The notes under the pieces are model-generated. The model did not search any database. It was given only the letters and a program-made list of their open reading frames with translations, and was not told the origin of the DNA. The translations under genes were made by a program, and so were the position numbers. Below are positions 4,866 to 5,643 of a DNA stretch of 5,643 bases, in pieces. Within the stretch, counting starts at the first letter, position 1. Every line of letters begins with the position of its first letter. The DNA is from Thermodesulfobacteriaceae bacterium (GTDB lineage Bacteria > Desulfobacterota > Thermodesulfobacteria > Thermodesulfobacteriales > Thermodesulfobacteriaceae), in the NCBI GenBank assembly GCA_015494725.1, contig WGAR01000154.1, positions 1-5,643 of the forward strand, read 5' to 3'.

Positions 4866-5643
4866 TAGACGAGAAGCGGAGGGAGATAAAAAAGAAACTC
4901 CGGGGACTTCAGGGTCTCCCCACCCTTCCCCCCATCGTGGCCAAACTTACCCAGATGATCGGCGACGAAACGGTATCCGCCCCTCAGATCGCTGCGGTGA
5001 TTGAAAGGGATCAGGTTCTCACCAGCAAGGTCCTGCGGCTGGTAAATTCGGCCTTTTACGGTTTTCCTCGTCGGATATCCACCGTGTCCAATGCTATTGT
5101 GTTGCTGGGGTTAAATGTCATCCGCACCCTGGTACTCACCGCTTCTATCTTTGAGATGATGCAGAGCCGGGATATCGGCCTATGGGAACACTCTTTGGGG
5201 GTGGCCATGGTCTCGGGGGTGCTGGCCCGGGAGCTCCGCCTGGAAAATCCCGAGGAGGTGGCCACAGCCGGTCTCCTTCATGATCTGGGAAAGGTAGTGG
5301 AGCGAGCTTCCCTTTTTGAGGACTACACCCGGATCCAGAAAATCGTTCAGGAGCAAAATCTGAGCTGGCGCGAGGCCGAAAAGGAAGTCCTGCACATGGA
5401 CCATGCCGAAATCGGAGGGTATCTCCTCAATCGCTGGAATCTTCCCGAACGGCTCATCGATCCGGTATCCTGGCACCATGAAGTATCCAAGGCCCAAAAG
5501 TTCCCGGTGGAAACCGCTGTAGTTCAGATGGCCGATTTACTGGTAAGGGCACGGGGGTTCGGCTGTGGAGGGGACCCCTGGGTACCCGAACCCGAGGATC
5601 CGGTGCTCGAGAGGGTGCCCCTGGATCGTTCGCGTCTGGAAAA
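4862..5643 (+). CDS. HDOD-domain signalling protein, 3' end outside window
   Basis: The frame is open from ATG 4862 to the window edge, 260 residues, with GAGGT (4851-4855) about 7 bases before the start. The start overlaps the previous stop (ATGA), implying translational coupling. Residues 14-100 are a typical HDOD beginning: LRGLQGLPTLPPIVAKL, IERDQVLTSKVLRLVNSAFYGFPRRISTVSNAIVLLGLNVIRTLVL. HDOD proteins are HD-fold relatives found in bacterial signalling, often alongside chemotaxis or cyclic-di-GMP systems, and many are non-catalytic. This one retains His110 (LWEHSL), His140-Asp141 (LLHDLGK), His181 (MDHAEIG), His205-His206 (WHHE) and Asp225 (MADLL), the ligand order of active metal-binding HD domains, but has no GYP motif. 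The part beyond 5643 may hold further domains. No signal peptide or TM is visible, so it is probably cytoplasmic. Family call is strong; enzymatic activity is open. Confidence 0.9.
   Translation, partial: MIDEKRREIKKKLRGLQGLPTLPPIVAKLTQMIGDETVSAPQIAAVIERDQVLTSKVLRLVNSAFYGFPRRISTVSNAIVLLGLNVIRTLVLTASIFEMMQSRDIGLWEHSLGVAMVSGVLARELRLENPEEVATAGLLHDLGKVVERASLFEDYTRIQKIVQEQNLSWREAEKEVLHMDHAEIGGYLLNRWNLPERLIDPVSWHHEVSKAQKFPVETAVVQMADLLVRARGFGCGGDPWVPEPEDPVLERVPLDRSRLE

Noticed and set aside
1..5643. CRISPR array, tRNA/rRNA genes, insertion sequence, attachment site
   Set aside because: No regularly spaced repeats, cloverleaf candidates, transposase motifs or terminal inverted repeats were seen; coding genes fill the window.

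Overview
The window is about 5.6 kb of tightly packed, moderately GC-rich bacterial DNA with every gene on the + strand. Gaps between genes are at most 74 bases, so no stretch over 300 bases lacks a gene. Proteins rich in Arg and Glu, many AGG/CGG arginine codons, a ThiD-ThiN fusion (a form best known from archaea and some thermophilic bacteria), indirect aminoacylation genes (gatC, gatA), a chemoreceptor and an HDOD protein suggest a motile, possibly thermophilic bacterium. A Thermodesulfobacteriota-like lineage is my guess; no rRNA or other firm marker is present, so this is only an inference.

Layout: (1) 1-1061, the 3' part of a bifunctional thiamine gene: the C-terminal part of an HMP-phosphate kinase domain fused to a ThiN-type thiamine-phosphate synthase domain. 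(2) 1062-1144, a short leader with a sigma70-like promoter, an overlapping sigma28-like GCCGAT element and a strong Shine-Dalgarno. (3) 1145-2722, a two-TM methyl-accepting chemotaxis protein with HAMP and signalling domains. (4) 2723-2796, a leader holding a perfect 12-bp inverted repeat whose right arm contains the whole ribosome binding site of gatC and the first base of its start codon. (5) 2797-3087 gatC and 3098-4546 gatA, two subunits of the tRNA amidotransferase. (6) 4551-4865, a small GTG-started gene with the 'LxPGM...D..GR.L...GT.L' module often attached to HD-domain proteins. (7) 4862 to the window end, an HDOD protein that overlaps it by ATGA and keeps what look like all HD-type metal ligands.

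How they fit: gatC, gatA, the small gene and the HDOD gene are spaced 10, 4 and -4 bases apart and look like one transcription unit mixing housekeeping tRNA amidation with signalling. gatB, the third core subunit, is not between or immediately after gatCA. The chemoreceptor appears to have its own promoter. The most unusual element is the hairpin over the gatC start, which could gate entry of ribosomes into this operon.
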